From: Leptodontidium sp. MPI-SDFR-AT-0119 | Lineage: Eukaryota; Ascomycota; Leotiomycetes; Helotiales; Leptodontidiaceae | NCBI GenBank assembly: GCA_020726505.1 | Contig: JAHLEZ010000003.1 | Span: forward strand, 2,046,001 to 2,110,000 | Direction of reading: 5' to 3' | DNA length: 64,000 nucleotides | Shown: positions 21,496 to 33,212 of the stretch, piece after piece | Layout of the letters: each line of letters begins with the position of its first letter | How positions within the stretch are numbered: position 1 is the first letter of the stretch | Program-made: the position numbers and the translations under genes | The notes under the pieces: generated by a model | Databases searched by the model: none | Told to the model about the DNA's origin: nothing | Seen by the model: only the letters and a program-made list of their open reading frames with translations

Positions 21496-23280
21496 TCATG
21501 AGGCTATCCCATCAGCTCTCTGACCAGATAGAGATTGTGACCACGTTTTGGGTGGTCTCTCCTTTTGCTTGGGAGAACTTGCCCTAAAATTGTTGATATG
21601 CCATGAATCCTGTGGGAAGAAGTTCACACTTGTGGCAGTGGACTTCACCACTGCGAAAGAGGAGAATGTATAAGTTGCTATGGTAGCTGGGTCCGCTGTC
21701 GTGTAGGTTGGTAATATCTGACTGGAGCTTAAGGAAGCTGAGGTTGTATCTACAGTCGATGGGCCAGACTGAGTCGAATCAGACGGCAATTGGGTAGAAG
21801 TGACCAAAGTTGTCGGCACAGGTACAGAGGAACTGAACGCAGTGTTGGTACACTTGCCAAATGCCGCGCCGCTGATAACCGTCTCAATATCAGGTCGGAA
21901 AGTCTCTGGCTGTATCGGAGTGCTGAACAACATGCAATACCATTGTTTCTCAAGAATAACTGGCAAACGAGTAAGCAATTTAAGCGTCCTCAACTCAAGG
22001 TCCTCGATGTGAGAGGGGGAAACTTGCAGTATCCAACGAACCAATCGATGCACCGTGCATCACCGTCACAGCACTGCTAGCATTGATATTCAGCTAAAGG
22101 CTGGTCATCAGCAGCAGCTGTAGATACCTAATATCGATCAGTACAAAGCTAGCAACACAGACCTGTTCAAATTTCATCTACCTACGTGGTAAGCAAGAAC
22201 TTGTCTTGAATCGGGAGAAACATTTCCGGTAATTTTTGGAACAATCTCTGAATATGTCAGAGTATAACTGCCCGTCACTAGACTATATCCCCTGGTCGAG
22301 GTAGATGAAATGCCTGACGACGAAATGGACAACGACTCTGGAGTAGAGGAAAGAAAACTACTTGGGCTGGACAGGAGCGACTGGGAAGTGACTGTCGGGG
22401 GTAGAGTATTGAGGGAAGAGACAGAGGACGAAGTAAGGCTCGCCGGGACCGAAGTTGTTAAAGAAGTGCTGATACTGGTAGAGATCGGCGACGACGAGAG
22501 AGTGGAGGTGCTCATAGGCATAGTCGATAGTGGAGTGATGTACGTAGAGACAGTACTCGTTGGGATTGTACCCGGTAATGTAGAAGCACTTTTCGAGGTA
22601 TGCAGGTGGGGTGAAAGTCATGCTTCCGGGTGTTGGAATCGTGCTCCCCAGCGTCGTCGCAACAGAGATCGAAGAACATACCCCACCATACAAAGTCTCA
22701 ACACTAAAAGCCGTCCGGTAATAACTAACCAGAAACGAAGAGACATGCGTGACGGCCGTAGCCTGCTTCCCATCCTCACAAATACCCGAAGATTGCGCAG
22801 TACTCGTTGTCGGGACCGTGAAACTTGAACCAATCGCTCCAGAGGTTGTATAAATTGAGGTCGTGGGGTTGGAAGGTAAGAGCGAAATTGAAGGAAGCGA
22901 ATTGGTAGACTTCGTGGGAAGTGAAGTCGTAGATTCCAACCCAGAAACTTGTCGTCAACACCATGGCAAGACTCGATATCGTACTTCCCGATCCAGTCTG
23001 CCCAAAACTCGTCTCATAATCCGAATCACTCAAACCAGACACGGCATCATACGGCACAGCAGGTTTGTATGTCGGGATAGGGGTTGCAGGTGCGGGTACA
23101 TTAAACGGAAATCCTGGCGGGAAGATATTGCGAAACGCATCCACCAGTCCCGGTCTGAGACGGTCGTAGATGGAATCTATCCCTGACATTTCTTCGTTTT
23201 GTGCATGCGCATTGATGTGGAGAGAGAGAGAGAGAGAAGAGTAGCAGGAATGAAGTGGACAGTCGATTGAAAAGTGCCAT
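21496..23280 (-). CDS. Secreted Ser/Thr-rich protein, frame broken at a microsatellite
   Basis: Approximate model. ATG 23280 begins a signal peptide, MALFNRLSTSFLLLFSLSLS, which runs into an (AG)8 repeat on the plus strand (23221-23236). The following protein, INAHAQNEEMSGIDSIYDRL then NIFPPGFPFNVPAPATPIP, is in a different frame. Later segments are Ser/Thr-rich: SGLESTTSLPTKSTN, ICEDGKQATAVTHVSSFLVS with GGVCSSISVATT, then STSTLSSSPISTSISTSL and, near 21750-21940, TVISGAAFGKCTNTAF with more Ser/Thr. Joins that close are a short GTACGA...GACAAG intron (near 22957-22994) and a GTACAA...TATGAG intron (near 22510-22572). The 3' end is uncertain. It is probably an O-glycosylated wall or secreted protein and shares FPPGFPFN with the next gene. 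Confidence 0.5.
23221..23236. repeat. (AG)8 microsatellite inside a signal-peptide coding region
   Basis: Eight AG units on the plus strand (CT on the coding strand) directly after the hydrophobic core codons of the minus-strand secreted protein. The flanking coding segments are in different frames. Confidence 0.9.
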
Positions 23281-24558
23281 AGTGAATATTCGATCCCTTT
23301 CGGTCTTATGATGATGAAGACCCAGCCAGGAAAGCAAATGGTAAGAATGAGGGAAAGTAGCTTGGGAAAGAGAAGGTTTTGTAAGGACAACAAACACATC
23401 ACAGTAAGTGAAATTGCATCACCTACAAACCAATTTGGAATCCCGAGCATAGATAGGGTGTCCGATACTCATAAACACTTTCCAATTTCCCTTCCCCCGG
23501 GATCACAGCACGCACAACGAGCAATCAAGCACATGGAAGACCTCGGCACTCCTCGCGTGGTAAGCCAAATTCCCATTCATTCATTCATTCATGGATCCTC
23601 AAAAATACACAAACACCCATGGCCAAACCCTCCGTGTACAGTCCAGATCATTCCAATCCAGTTTCACCACACACCCCACCCGAGCAGCGTAAACCACAAC
23701 CAGACCAAAAATGAAACTTCCTAGTCAAAGTAATCTCACAAAGCGATATAAAAGAAGACTACGCAAACCTTACTACAATTCACGAGATCCACCCTCCTTT
23801 CCTACTGACAGCTGAAGATCACCATGGATGGGGGATCAGGCTTCATGGTATGTTTGTTTCTAAAAACATGCTGTTAGTAACACACAGACTTTGCACGTCG
23901 CCTTAGCTTGCCTTAAGTAGTGATTCGAAGTCGGCTTGGAGTGTACCAATGAGATAGAGACTCAGATGAGATTGAGATGTTACACGGGTACGGGTTAGGG
24001 TTTGGATGTTGTATTTGTACTCGGTGAACCTCACATCCGGCTGCCGATCTGTCATTCTGCAGGTGCCAACCACTCGGGATGTCACGAAAACCTTTTGTTT
24101 GTTGTACTTGTACTTGTACCCCACACATCAAACGCGATTAAATGTTCATAGTGCGTAATAGTGAGAATTAATTTGGTAAATCTAGCATTGTTTTTCGAAA
24201 CGAATTCAAGAATCTTCACTTGACCGAGTGGAATTGTCAGAAGCATGGGTGGCAGAAAGATTGAGATGATCTGAGAGTTTATGGAGCAAAGCGAATTGTA
24301 ATTTCATATATCTGACTCATGTACTGATGATGTATATGAACTATCTACCAGCAAAGAAAAGCAAAGAGTGGCTCCGTCCATAGATATCAGCCATAGAAAT
24401 GAACATAGACGGGCACAGAAAGTAAAAACTATTGGCCTTAAAGCCCCCGCCAAAACTGAGTAACAGATCTTCACCCACCATACAGTTAAAACATGCCTCA
24501 ACTCGCATCCCGTGAACATTACATATCTACCACCAATTCACATACTCCGACGTCTGAT
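23281..24558. other. Intergenic region
   Basis: 1.3 kb between the starts and ends of two minus-strand secreted protein genes. It has a (CATT)n-like run near 23575-23591 and a TATAAAAG-like box near 23746. No supported gene is present. Confidence 0.5.
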
Positions 24559-25465
24559 TCAGTCATCCTCTCCGTATCCGCTGTCATAATTTGGTGGTGG
24601 ATAGACAGGTGGTGGGTAGACAGGTGGGGCTGGTGGAGGGTAGGTTTGAATTGGTGGAAGAACGAACGAGAACGACTTGCTCGTGGCGCCTGGTCCACCT
24701 GGAACAGTAGGAAGCGTGACAACAGGACCAGTTGGAAGTGTTGGGTTAGGGCCACCGGGAACAGTTGGAAGTGTGGCAATGGGTCCAGTTGGAAGGGTCA
24801 CCTTGCTCGTGGCTAATGTTGTCAAAGTGAGATGGGTTGTCAAAGATCCTCCGGGGGGAGTGGGAGTTGTGAAAACACCACCGGCAGTTTCAGATGTGAC
24901 GATTGGAGGAGGTAGAGTTGGGATGACCGGAGCACAGACACTGTTTGTCAAGGTTTGGAGCGAGGTGACGGTGTTTGTGTAGCTGATGACCGTAGTCGAG
25001 ATGTGTGTAACAACACTGTAGGAAACGACTGTCTTTGGGCTGCAGGTGTGTCAGAAAACGACTCGCTGGAGATTGAAAGCGAGACTGGGGAATAACTCAC
25101 CAATTGGGATCGATTGGTCCACCCGGCCCTCCAGGTCCTCCAGGGCCACCGGGTCCGCTTGGTCCGCCTGGTCCACCATGAATAGGAGTAGTAAAGACAC
25201 CACCAGCCCTACTCGTAGTAAGCTGTGGTGGAGGAACCGCCGTATAAGCCGGAGGAGGCGGTGGAAGAACACCGGGAACTGGCAAAGGAGGCAAGTTATT
25301 GAACGGGAATCCAGGAGGGAAGAAACCCGAGCCACCGTTGGATGGATCAACGGAACCAGGACCGGAGTAAGGTGGTGGTGGTGGTGGTTGACCGTAGCCC
25401 GCGTCAGTGGCAGCTCCACAGACGACGAGGAGAGCGAGCGTGAGGATTTGGACGGCTGGTGCCAT
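24559..25465 (-). CDS. Secreted Pro/Gly-rich (collagen-like) cell-wall-type protein
   Basis: 281 residues in two exons: 25465-25101 and 25039-24559; the 61-bp intron starts GTGAGT and ends CTGCAG. The start is the ATG heading MAPAVQILTLALLVVCGAAT, a signal peptide; open frame upstream is 5' leader. The mature part is low complexity: YGQPPPPPPYSGPGS, GFFPPGFPFNNLPPLPVPG and a run of GGP triplets (about six) before the intron. Then come TVVSYSVVTHISTTVISYT and GGP-spaced TLPTVPGGP / TLPTGP repeats, ending in a Pro/Tyr-rich tail YPPPAPPVYPPPVYPPP with acidic YGEDD. The segment GGVFTTP occurs twice. It is probably a wall or matrix structural protein; no enzyme domain is seen. Confidence 0.8.
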
Positions 25466-26772
25466 TTTGAAGATGGCTTCCTGGTGTGGAGTGACGAGCG
25501 TTGATGTGTGGTTGGATTGTTTGGGTGCTGATGAGCTTGGATTTGATGGGCTGAAGAGAGTGTGAAGCGAGAGAGGTGCTGAAGAGCGGATGTCGGGTAT
25601 TTGAAGAAGATGGATTGCAAACGGGGAACCAGCTCGTATTTGTACCCAGGGTACAAGAGGAGACTGCGTATTCGGAAGGACACCTGCTCTTGGTTCTAAG
25701 CAAGAACGATTCTCTAGGCAACGGAAGGAGGGAGCCGCACTTATACAGATGATGCGATTCAGGTAACATACACGGAAAGAGCGAAGACTCTCCAGTCTCA
25801 CACAAGAACTCATCTCGACACTGGAAAACAGACGGAAGTCGCACCCGCAAGAGAATGAAGTCGCGCTGAACTTTGAAGGTGTCCAGAACGAGGATTCGTA
25901 GTACATCTGTAACGAGTCTAGAAGACGAAAGAATATGCTCATTTCTGACAACGAGAATCGAGATGCCTATCCCAACTCAACAAACAACACCGTCGAGAAA
26001 AGCTCCAACCGATCTTCAAGTCTAGCACCCCATCGATCATGAAACCAGTATACATGAGTGACGTTGTGTATCTCTGTGTCTCTGGGAAAACGCGGAGAAG
26101 GGACGGACGACGGGGGGCGGAGAGATTTTCGGTAGAATGCAGGAAGGAGCAGCGACGTGAGAAATGATGATGGGCAGGAGCAACTAGAATGGGGATGTTT
26201 GGTCGCCGAACTGGTTCTTTCAGGGTCGGGTTGACATGTAAGTGTATTATTCTCCGATGCAGGAGATGAGCGTGGAGTGGAGGAAAGATTGTTCAGCTAC
26301 CGATGACGAGAAAGAAGCAAAAGAATCAGTCAGGCATGAGAAGAACATACCTAGTTAACTACCAAAGACACTTACTGGCACCCTTCACATGCAGATTGAG
26401 TTGAAACCCTCGACCCTACCGTTGCACTTGAACCACGTTCATCATCCCAACCACTAGGTTGGGTCGACGTGGCTTCACGACAAGTGAGAAGCCGACCGAC
26501 ATACGTCGCCGTTCACACGGTCACACAGGCAAATTTGTAACAAGAGTATTAAGTAACTTCTTTTGTATTCTGCTCCTTCTTCCCGATAGTCTCGCACTAA
26601 AGTACATTTTGATTATCGCCACCAAGCATCAAACCAATGCTGCAAAGGTGGGGCATCAAATGGAAAGAGTAAAAGCAGGCTTCATGCAACGTGAGAATGA
26701 CCATTCGTGAAATACCAACCATCAAACTCCGCAAAAAAAATCCCGCACAAAACGCAAAGTTCGTAATTGCAT
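25466..26772. other. Intergenic region upstream of Pro/Gly-rich gene
   Basis: 1.3 kb between the start of the Pro/Gly-rich gene and the Hsp90 stop. An open minus-strand frame extends the Pro/Gly-rich gene upstream to 25951, but the signal peptide at 25465 argues it is leader. No other gene is supported. Confidence 0.5.
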
Positions 26773-28925
26773 TTAGTCAACCTCCTCCATAGCGCTCTCG
26801 GCTGGCGCATCACCGCTGACCTCCTCATCGGCGGCCTCCTCAGCAGTCTCTGGCTCCTCATCGACGTTCAAGCCGAGAGAGACAAGCTTGTGAATGCGCT
26901 CGGCAAATCCAGCTGGCTCCTCGATGGTGAAACCGGAAACGAGAAGAGAGGTCTCGAAGAGAAGTTGAGTGATCGACTTGACAGTTCGGTCGTTCTCACC
27001 ATCAGCCTCAACCTTCTTCTTGAGCTCCTTGATGATTGGGGAGCGGGGAGAGATTTCGAAGGTCTTCTTGGAGGACATGTAAGAGGACATGGAAGTGTCA
27101 CGGAGAGCCTGAGCCTTCATGATGCGCTCCATGTTGGCAGACCAACCGAATTGACCGGTACGGATGGCGCAAGGAGCACCAACAAGCTTGTGGCTGACAA
27201 CAACCTTCTCAACCTTGTCACCCAGGACGTTCTTGAGAGCCTTGGCAAGACCCTCGAACTCCTTCTCCTCGGCCTCACGGACCTTCTTCTCATCATCAGT
27301 CTCCTCGAGCTCGAAGTCCTTGGTGATATCAACAAGCTTCTTGCCATCGAACTCCTTGAGTTGAGTCATGGCGTACTCATCAATGGGGTCAACCAAGAAG
27401 AGAACCTCGAACTTCTTCTCCTTGAGGGACTCAAGGAATGGAGACTTCTGGACAGCCTTCAGAGACTCGCCAGTGATGTAGTACATGTTCTTCTGGTGCT
27501 CAGGCATGCGGGTGACATAGTCGGCAAGGGAGGTTTGATCATCTCCAGAGGTGGTGGAGTTGAATCGGAGAAGCTTGGCAAGAGCAGGTCTGTTCTGGGA
27601 GTCCTCGTGGATGCCGAGCTTGATGTTCTTGCTGAAAGCAGTGTAGAACTTGTCGAATTGCTCCTTGTCCTCGGAGATCTCCTGGAAGAGCTCAAGAACC
27701 TTCTTGACGATGTTCTTCTTGATGACCTTCATGATCTTGTTTTGTTGGAGAGTCTCACGGGACAAGTTGAGTGGGAGATCCTCAGAATCAACAACACCCT
27801 TGACGAAGCTCAACCACTCAGGAATGAGATCGGTGGCATCATCAGTGATGAAAACACGGCGGACGTAGAGCTTGATGTTGTTCTTGGTCTTCTTGGTCTC
27901 GAAGAGATCGAAAGGAGCGCGCTTTGGCACGAAGAGGATGGCACGGAACTCGAGTTGACCCTCAACGGAGAAATGCTTGACAGCAAGGTGATCCTCCCAA
28001 TCGTTGGAGAGAGACTTGTAGAAGGAACCGTACTCCTCTGGGGTGATGTCGGAAGGATTGCGAGTCCAGATTGGCTTTTGCTTGTTGAGTTCCTCCTCCT
28101 CAATCTTGGTCTCCTTGATCTTCTTGGTCTTCTTCTCCTTCTTTTCTTCCTCCTCATCGTCGACCTCCTCGATCTTTGCCTTCTTCTCATCACCCTCATC
28201 CTCCTTGGTCTCCTCCTCCTCATCAGGAACCTCGGTCTCGGTCTCCTTTGTGACGTGGAGGTAGATTGGGTATGAGATGAACTCGGAGTGCTTCTTAATG
28301 ACCTCCTTGACCTTGGACTCGTTTAGGTAGTCGGTCTGCTCATCCTTCAAGTGAAGAATGATCTTGGTACCACGACCGAGCTGCTCGCCCTCGGTGTCTG
28401 GGGTAAGAGTGAAAGTTCCACCAGCGGAGGACTCCCAGATATATTGCTCATCATCATTGTTCTTGGAAATGACAGTGACACGGTCTGCGACGAGGTATGC
28501 GGAGTAGAAACCAACACCAAATTGACCAATCATGGAAATATCAGCACCAGCGGTGAGAGCCTCCATAAATTGCTTGGTGCCAGATCGTGCGATCGTACCG
28601 AGGTTGTTGACGAGATCCTAGCAATTGTTAGTAGAATCTGCGAGAGTGGCAGATTGATACTTACAGCCTTGGTCATACCAATACCAGTGTCGCGGATGGT
28701 GAGGGTCTTGTTCTCCTTGTCGGGAATGATGTCGATACGGAGATCCTTTCCAGACTCGAGCTTACTCGAGTCGGAGAGGGCCTCATATCTGATCTTGTCG
28801 AGAGCATCGGAACAGTTGGAAACAAGTTCTCTCAGGAAGATCTCCTTGTTGGAGTAGACTGTGTTGATGATGAGGGAGAGCAACTGAGAGATCTCAGCCT
28901 GGAACTCGAAGGTCTCGCCAGCCAT
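26773..28925 (-). CDS. hsp90: Hsp90 cytosolic molecular chaperone
   Basis: 701 residues from exons 28925-28665 and 28617-26773; the 47-bp intron follows TGIGMTKA. The N-terminal ATPase domain has [38 protein letters not shown] and [17 protein letters not shown] charged Asp/Glu/Lys-rich linker lies about residues 210-265. The middle domain has [20 protein letters not shown] and [18 protein letters not shown]. The C-terminal dimerisation domain ends in MEEVD, the TPR co-chaperone docking tail of cytosolic Hsp90. It folds kinases, receptors and regulators together with Hsp70 and co-chaperones. Length and motifs are intact. Its coding sequence has the codon bias of a highly expressed gene, which creates a long spurious open frame on the opposite strand. 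Confidence 0.98.
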
Positions 28926-29860
28926 GATAGCGGTTTTTCGGATTCTGAAGAAGGCAAGGTGTTAGTGGATTGATTTTGAAGGTATTGAGGTTCGTGGTGA
29001 ACAATTGCGACGGCGAAGGGTGGATGGTGACAGCTGTTTGGAGCTCGTTGCTATGAGGCTGAGCTCCAAAAACAAACGAGCAGGCAGGTAACAGAGTGTG
29101 CAAAGAGTTGCTGTAGCTTACCTTGAAAGTGTGTATGAAGTGGGAGTTGTATGGGGGGGAAGAAGCGCAGGCTTGGGTATCTTTTGAAAATGGAATGAAG
29201 CAGAGAATTGTCTTGAGGAGAAGATTCTCTGGTGCGGGAGGAATTTATCAGAAGAGAGTGAGTGTTTCCATCTGCTTCTCTCGACGCCGCGCTAAGACCA
29301 GACCCCTGCAGGAACGCTTGACCCAATCAGCACTAGTCCCTTCACCGCTCAGGTTCAGGAAGAGGCTGGAAGGCTCTAGCAGATGCCAGCCAGGTAGACA
29401 GGTACGGAGGCTGCCTTCCCCAATCAATTGATACTTGCAATTTGGAGATATTGAAAGTGAGCGGATAAGCTTCATTTTCCTTTCCTAATGCCTCTGTATT
29501 TTTCAATGTACCTCTCTGCAGGAATATTTTACTCAGTGTGCTTTGTCTGTCAAGTTGATTTTAAGCTTCAGGTCCCAGGGCATTGGCGCTAGGAATGCCG
29601 CCTCAGGTTTCGTGACATGTCAGCCAGGCTTACGTCACGTGTTGGCATCAATTCCCATTGTGTTCGGTCTCTCTTTACAGTCACCTCGATCAAGCAAGGC
29701 TAGCGGCTATGCTGCCTGATGGAAACTTGCATCTGACGCGTTTGCATTCATTTTGTTTGCTTCTCTTTACCTGTCGTTTTTTCCGTTGAGGACAATTGCC
29801 CTTGCACACTCACTTGTAAATATGTAGCAGCCTATTTGGAATTTTGAGGCGGTGCGACTA
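28926..29860. promoter_or_regulatory. Hsp90 promoter and 5' leader
   Basis: 935 bp between the Hsp90 start and the edge of the transposon. A leader intron ending TTCTTCAG shortly before the ATG is possible. A heat-shock-element core (GAAnnTTC) lies at 29220-29227 as GAAGATTC within AGAAGATTCTCT. No gene is present. Confidence 0.55.
29220..29227. promoter_or_regulatory. Candidate heat shock element core
   Basis: GAAGATTC fits two inverted nGAAn units about 295 bp upstream of the Hsp90 ATG. A canonical three-unit array is not seen, so it is a partial match. Confidence 0.4.
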
Positions 29861-29961
29861 CTCGTCGGTTTCCTGATTTTTTTTTGAAATATTTACCGAC
29901 CTGCGCCAGCAGGTCGGACCCAGCAACTTGGACATCCTAGTAACTTGGACACAGCGAGACC
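29861..29961 (+). repeat. Left terminal inverted repeat
   Basis: 101 bp pairing with 33110-33210. It contains an internal palindrome (CCGACCTGCGCCAGCAGGTCGG region, 29898-29919) and two direct copies of AACTTGGACA, probable transposase binding sites. Confidence 0.9.
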
Positions 29962-30270
29962 GACCTAATTAACTACTTTACACAACCAATTCTAGTCCGT
30001 TTGACTTGATTTTTTCATAGAAAGATGCGCCGTAATTGAAATTATAATTACTAAATAAGTGTATTAGGGTTAGGGCTAATTAATAAGGTGTTGTTTGGAG
30101 TTGAATATGGATTTTGAATGAATATTCTGTAGGTCTTGGCGCTACGGGATATCCCGTAGGGCATCGACAGGGGTGCGAATCCCGTCTGGATTCCCCCTCT
30201 AACACGTAAAAACGCGATTTATCTTACTTACACACACACTATTTAATCCAGACTACGAACTACGCCTATA

Positions 30271-31982
30271 ATGGCCAAATCTACGCCTCAAATCAAGTAT
30301 GGAGGGTCTAAGAGAGGCAAGAAGAAGTCCTCTTTGGATGCTAGTATTGCTTGTATACGGAAGAAGCCTAAATATAAGACCCCCGTATATATGAGCTAGG
30401 AGGCTAGGATTTAAGCTGCCCTGGAGGCATATGAGAACCCCGACGACACTGATATTACTAGTCTACGTATTGCCGCCGGCGTCTTTAGTGGAGTCAGTTA
30501 CTTTACTTTGAATTACTGTTATAAGAAGAGAGACAGTTCAAAGAATTTGGCTGAGAATGGTGGCTATAATAAGAAGTTGAATGAAGCTTAAGAGGCGTCT
30601 TTGATATAGTATATTGATATTGCTATTGAGAGAGGCTTTCCTATGAGATACGATATGATTGTTGCCGCTGCAACTATGATATTGAGTCTTTTTATAGAAG
30701 TTTTCTAGTGAATTGGACATAATTGGGCTAAAAGATGGGTTGAAAGAATGGACGCCGCTGGCTGATATTATGCTTTATGGACTACTCTAATAGACCAAAA
30801 GTGTAAAGATTATATGACGATTGGAGAGATCACTAGTTGCTTTTAAAAGTTAGTTGTAGTAATGGCCAAATACTTAATATATTAGAAAGATATTTTTAAT
30901 ATAGACGAAATTGGCTTCCGTGTTAGGTGTATTAGTAGTATAACGGTTATTACGTATAAGAACATCTGAAAGGTACGTTTTCCCGCCTAAAAAGCGCTTA
31001 TCCTGATGACCGAGTACGTATTAATTGTTTTTAGGTTTATACTTGTGACCCTGCCGACCGCGAATTTGTGTTAGTTATTGAGTGTATCTCTATCGCTGGC
31101 TACGCTATTGATTATTATATTATTATGCTGGGGGCTGTCTACTTAGAGAAGATGTTTAATAACAACTTACTTCTAGGCACGAAGATCTCTTGTAGTGAAA
31201 AGGGGTACTTAAGTGATGAGCTTGTATTAGAGTGGCTTAAACACTTTGATTAACAAACTAAAGGCTGCTAATAAGGCTAATGGCGTCTCTTGGTGTTTGA
31301 TGGCTATGGGAGCTATATGACTTACGAGTTTATCTTTAAGTGTGAGTAATTAAAGATTATACCTTTCTGTTTAATTGCTCACTCAATATATGCTATATAA
31401 CTACTAGATGTTATATGTTTTTAGATAGAAAAGTATTAGTATGGACGAGCAATTGAAGATAGAATCAGAGATAGTTACAATACCTTCACTAAATATACCT
31501 TTCTTTAATGCCTTCACCAAATCAGAGCTAAAACCTTTAAGAAAGAGACTATTTAGTTAGCCTTCAGACGTACTGGCATATAGCTATTAAACCCGGACGT
31601 CATCATTAAAGCTTTCAAGCTTACCCAGGATACTCAAATAGGCGATAAAAACACCGGTGGACGGGTGTACAACTATACCCTAAATGATCTATCTGCTGCA
31701 ATTCATGTTCTTACATCTAACGAAGCTATATCACGTTGGGTACCAGCTAGTAATCGCTTTTGGGAGGCCGAAACTACGTCAGACGATGAATACGACTATA
31801 TTCCGTGGATTTATGATAATGGAGCTTTTGACGATGAGCTAGAAGACGATATTCAGCTTCCACAGCTCCCACGTAACGGAAATATCGATATTACAAACGA
31901 TTTAATAGTTCTATTAGTAAGCTCTTATATCAACGAGTTACTTGATATTCAAGATTCAATGGAAATAGTAACTCTAGAGTAA
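30271..31982 (+). pseudogene. Fot1/pogo transposase relic
   Basis: Starts MAKSTPQIKYGGSKRGKKKS. It then follows the family order through many stops and at least one frame change. The N-terminal helix-turn-helix is SLRIAAGVFSGVSYFTLNY, and a CENP-B-like part reads IERGFPMRYDMIVAAA then GHNWAKRWVERMD. The DDE domain has NIDEIGF (first Asp), VIECISIAGYAIDYYIIM, DGYGSYMTYEF (second Asp) and LLDV (third Asp). The open stretch 31665-31982 follows, with a C-terminal acidic region. Stops are mostly TAG or TAA where CAG, CAA or TGG would be expected, the signature of RIP. It cannot make an active protein. Confidence 0.85.
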
Positions 31983-33109
31983 CCTTCGCAACCTAGAGGT
32001 ATAGAAGACTACAGTAATTACGGCCTTAAAAAGACGACGGAAAATCCACGTTAGTACACGAAAACACTATTCTTTAATACACTATACGGAGCCAAAGGAA
32101 TCAACGTACACGCCTAATTCCTAGAAACCTACGAAGATATATTGTCGTCTCTGTCAAAGTGACTTTCTAATAAGAAGTTCCGAAAAGGTAGTACAATTAA
32201 TGCGATATTAGGCGACGCCGCGCGTAAAGAGCTCACTTCAACTGTGTCAAATAATACTTAGGGCAGCAAATCCCTCGTGCTTAATAACGAAGACGGTGCC
32301 AAGAGAGTCAAACCACGCGGCGGGGGCCGTGTAATCTCCTCTGGCGAAGGGCTGCGAATCATCGGCGACAGGAACGAATCTGCCCAGGAGTCTAAACTTA
32401 CGAAGCTCCGCAGAGGCTAATATTACTGGAAATATATTAAAGATGGAGGAAGAGAAGGTTACTAGAGCTTTAGCTTGATAGTAAAAGAAAGAGGAGAAGG
32501 AGACTACGAAGGCTCAAAAAAGAATAGAAAAGACACACATTTGGGAGGAGAAAGCTTAGACTAAAATACAATAAAAGCTCGATAAAGCTATAAAGAAATA
32601 GGCTTTAATTGATACTAGGAAGAAGCCTAGGGGTCGGAAACTAAATATAATTAAAGAGGAAGAGGCTACATAGCAAGAAGAGGCTACACAGTAAGAGCCT
32701 ATGGTTATGGCCGCATCTTAAAGACTAATTCGTACTAAGAGACTAACACAAAAGGCGATTAAGATACTTAGCGACGACGAGTAAGAGGGTAGCAGTAATA
32801 TTGAGAGTCTTATAAAGTCAGATTCGTCCGCTGATTCCGATTCTGACGTTAATTTAACTGATAATAGTGGTGGTGGGCCTATAGATTACAATAATTACGA
32901 TTAAGGAGTGTCTAAGTTGGTGGTCGGATGTGGGATTATATAAGCGAGTGCATCTGAAACTCCCTTTACTTCAATTAATTATAATACATAACATAAATCA
33001 AATGACGTTATCTAAGTTGTGATTAGTGTAGAATTTTATTCTGGATCTAATGGTCCATCCCCGAAGTTAATTGTATTAGTAGTAAAAAAGTTATTCCTTA
33101 ATTAAGACG

Positions 33110-33210
33110 GTATTCGCTATGTCCAAGTTGCTGGGATGTCCAAGTTGCTAGGTCCGACCTACTGGCGCAGGTCGGTAAATATTTCAAAAAAAAATCAGGA
33201 AACCGACGAG
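33110..33210 (-). repeat. Right terminal inverted repeat
   Basis: Reverse complement of the left end with a few transitions. It has the same internal palindrome and paired AACTTGGACA motifs on the minus strand. Confidence 0.9.
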
Positions 33211-33212
33211 TA

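Larger units (their letters stand above)
29861..33210 (+). mobile_element. Fot1/pogo-type (Tc1/mariner superfamily) DNA transposon, decayed
   Basis: A 3,350-bp element with near-perfect 101-bp terminal inverted repeats, flanked on both sides by TA (29859-29860 and 33211-33212), the target duplication of this superfamily. Both ends start CTCGTCGGTTTCCTGA and run through a 9-T tract into GAAATATTTACCGACCTGCG. The interior carries a transposase relic (30271 to about 31980) and a further 1 kb of AT-rich, stop-filled sequence to 32930. The repeat arms differ from each other at a few positions, mainly C/T or G/A changes, as expected of RIP or deamination. The insertion is between the Hsp90 promoter and a 1.8-kb gene-poor stretch. 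Confidence 0.92.

Noticed and set aside
23985..24010. Telomere-like TTAGGG
   Set aside because: Only one copy (GGGTTAGGGTTT) occurs; there is no array.
26767..28275. A 502-codon open frame on the plus strand opposite Hsp90
   Set aside because: It is antisense to a fully conserved Hsp90, is Leu/Glu-rich as expected from mirrored biased codons, and has no independent features.
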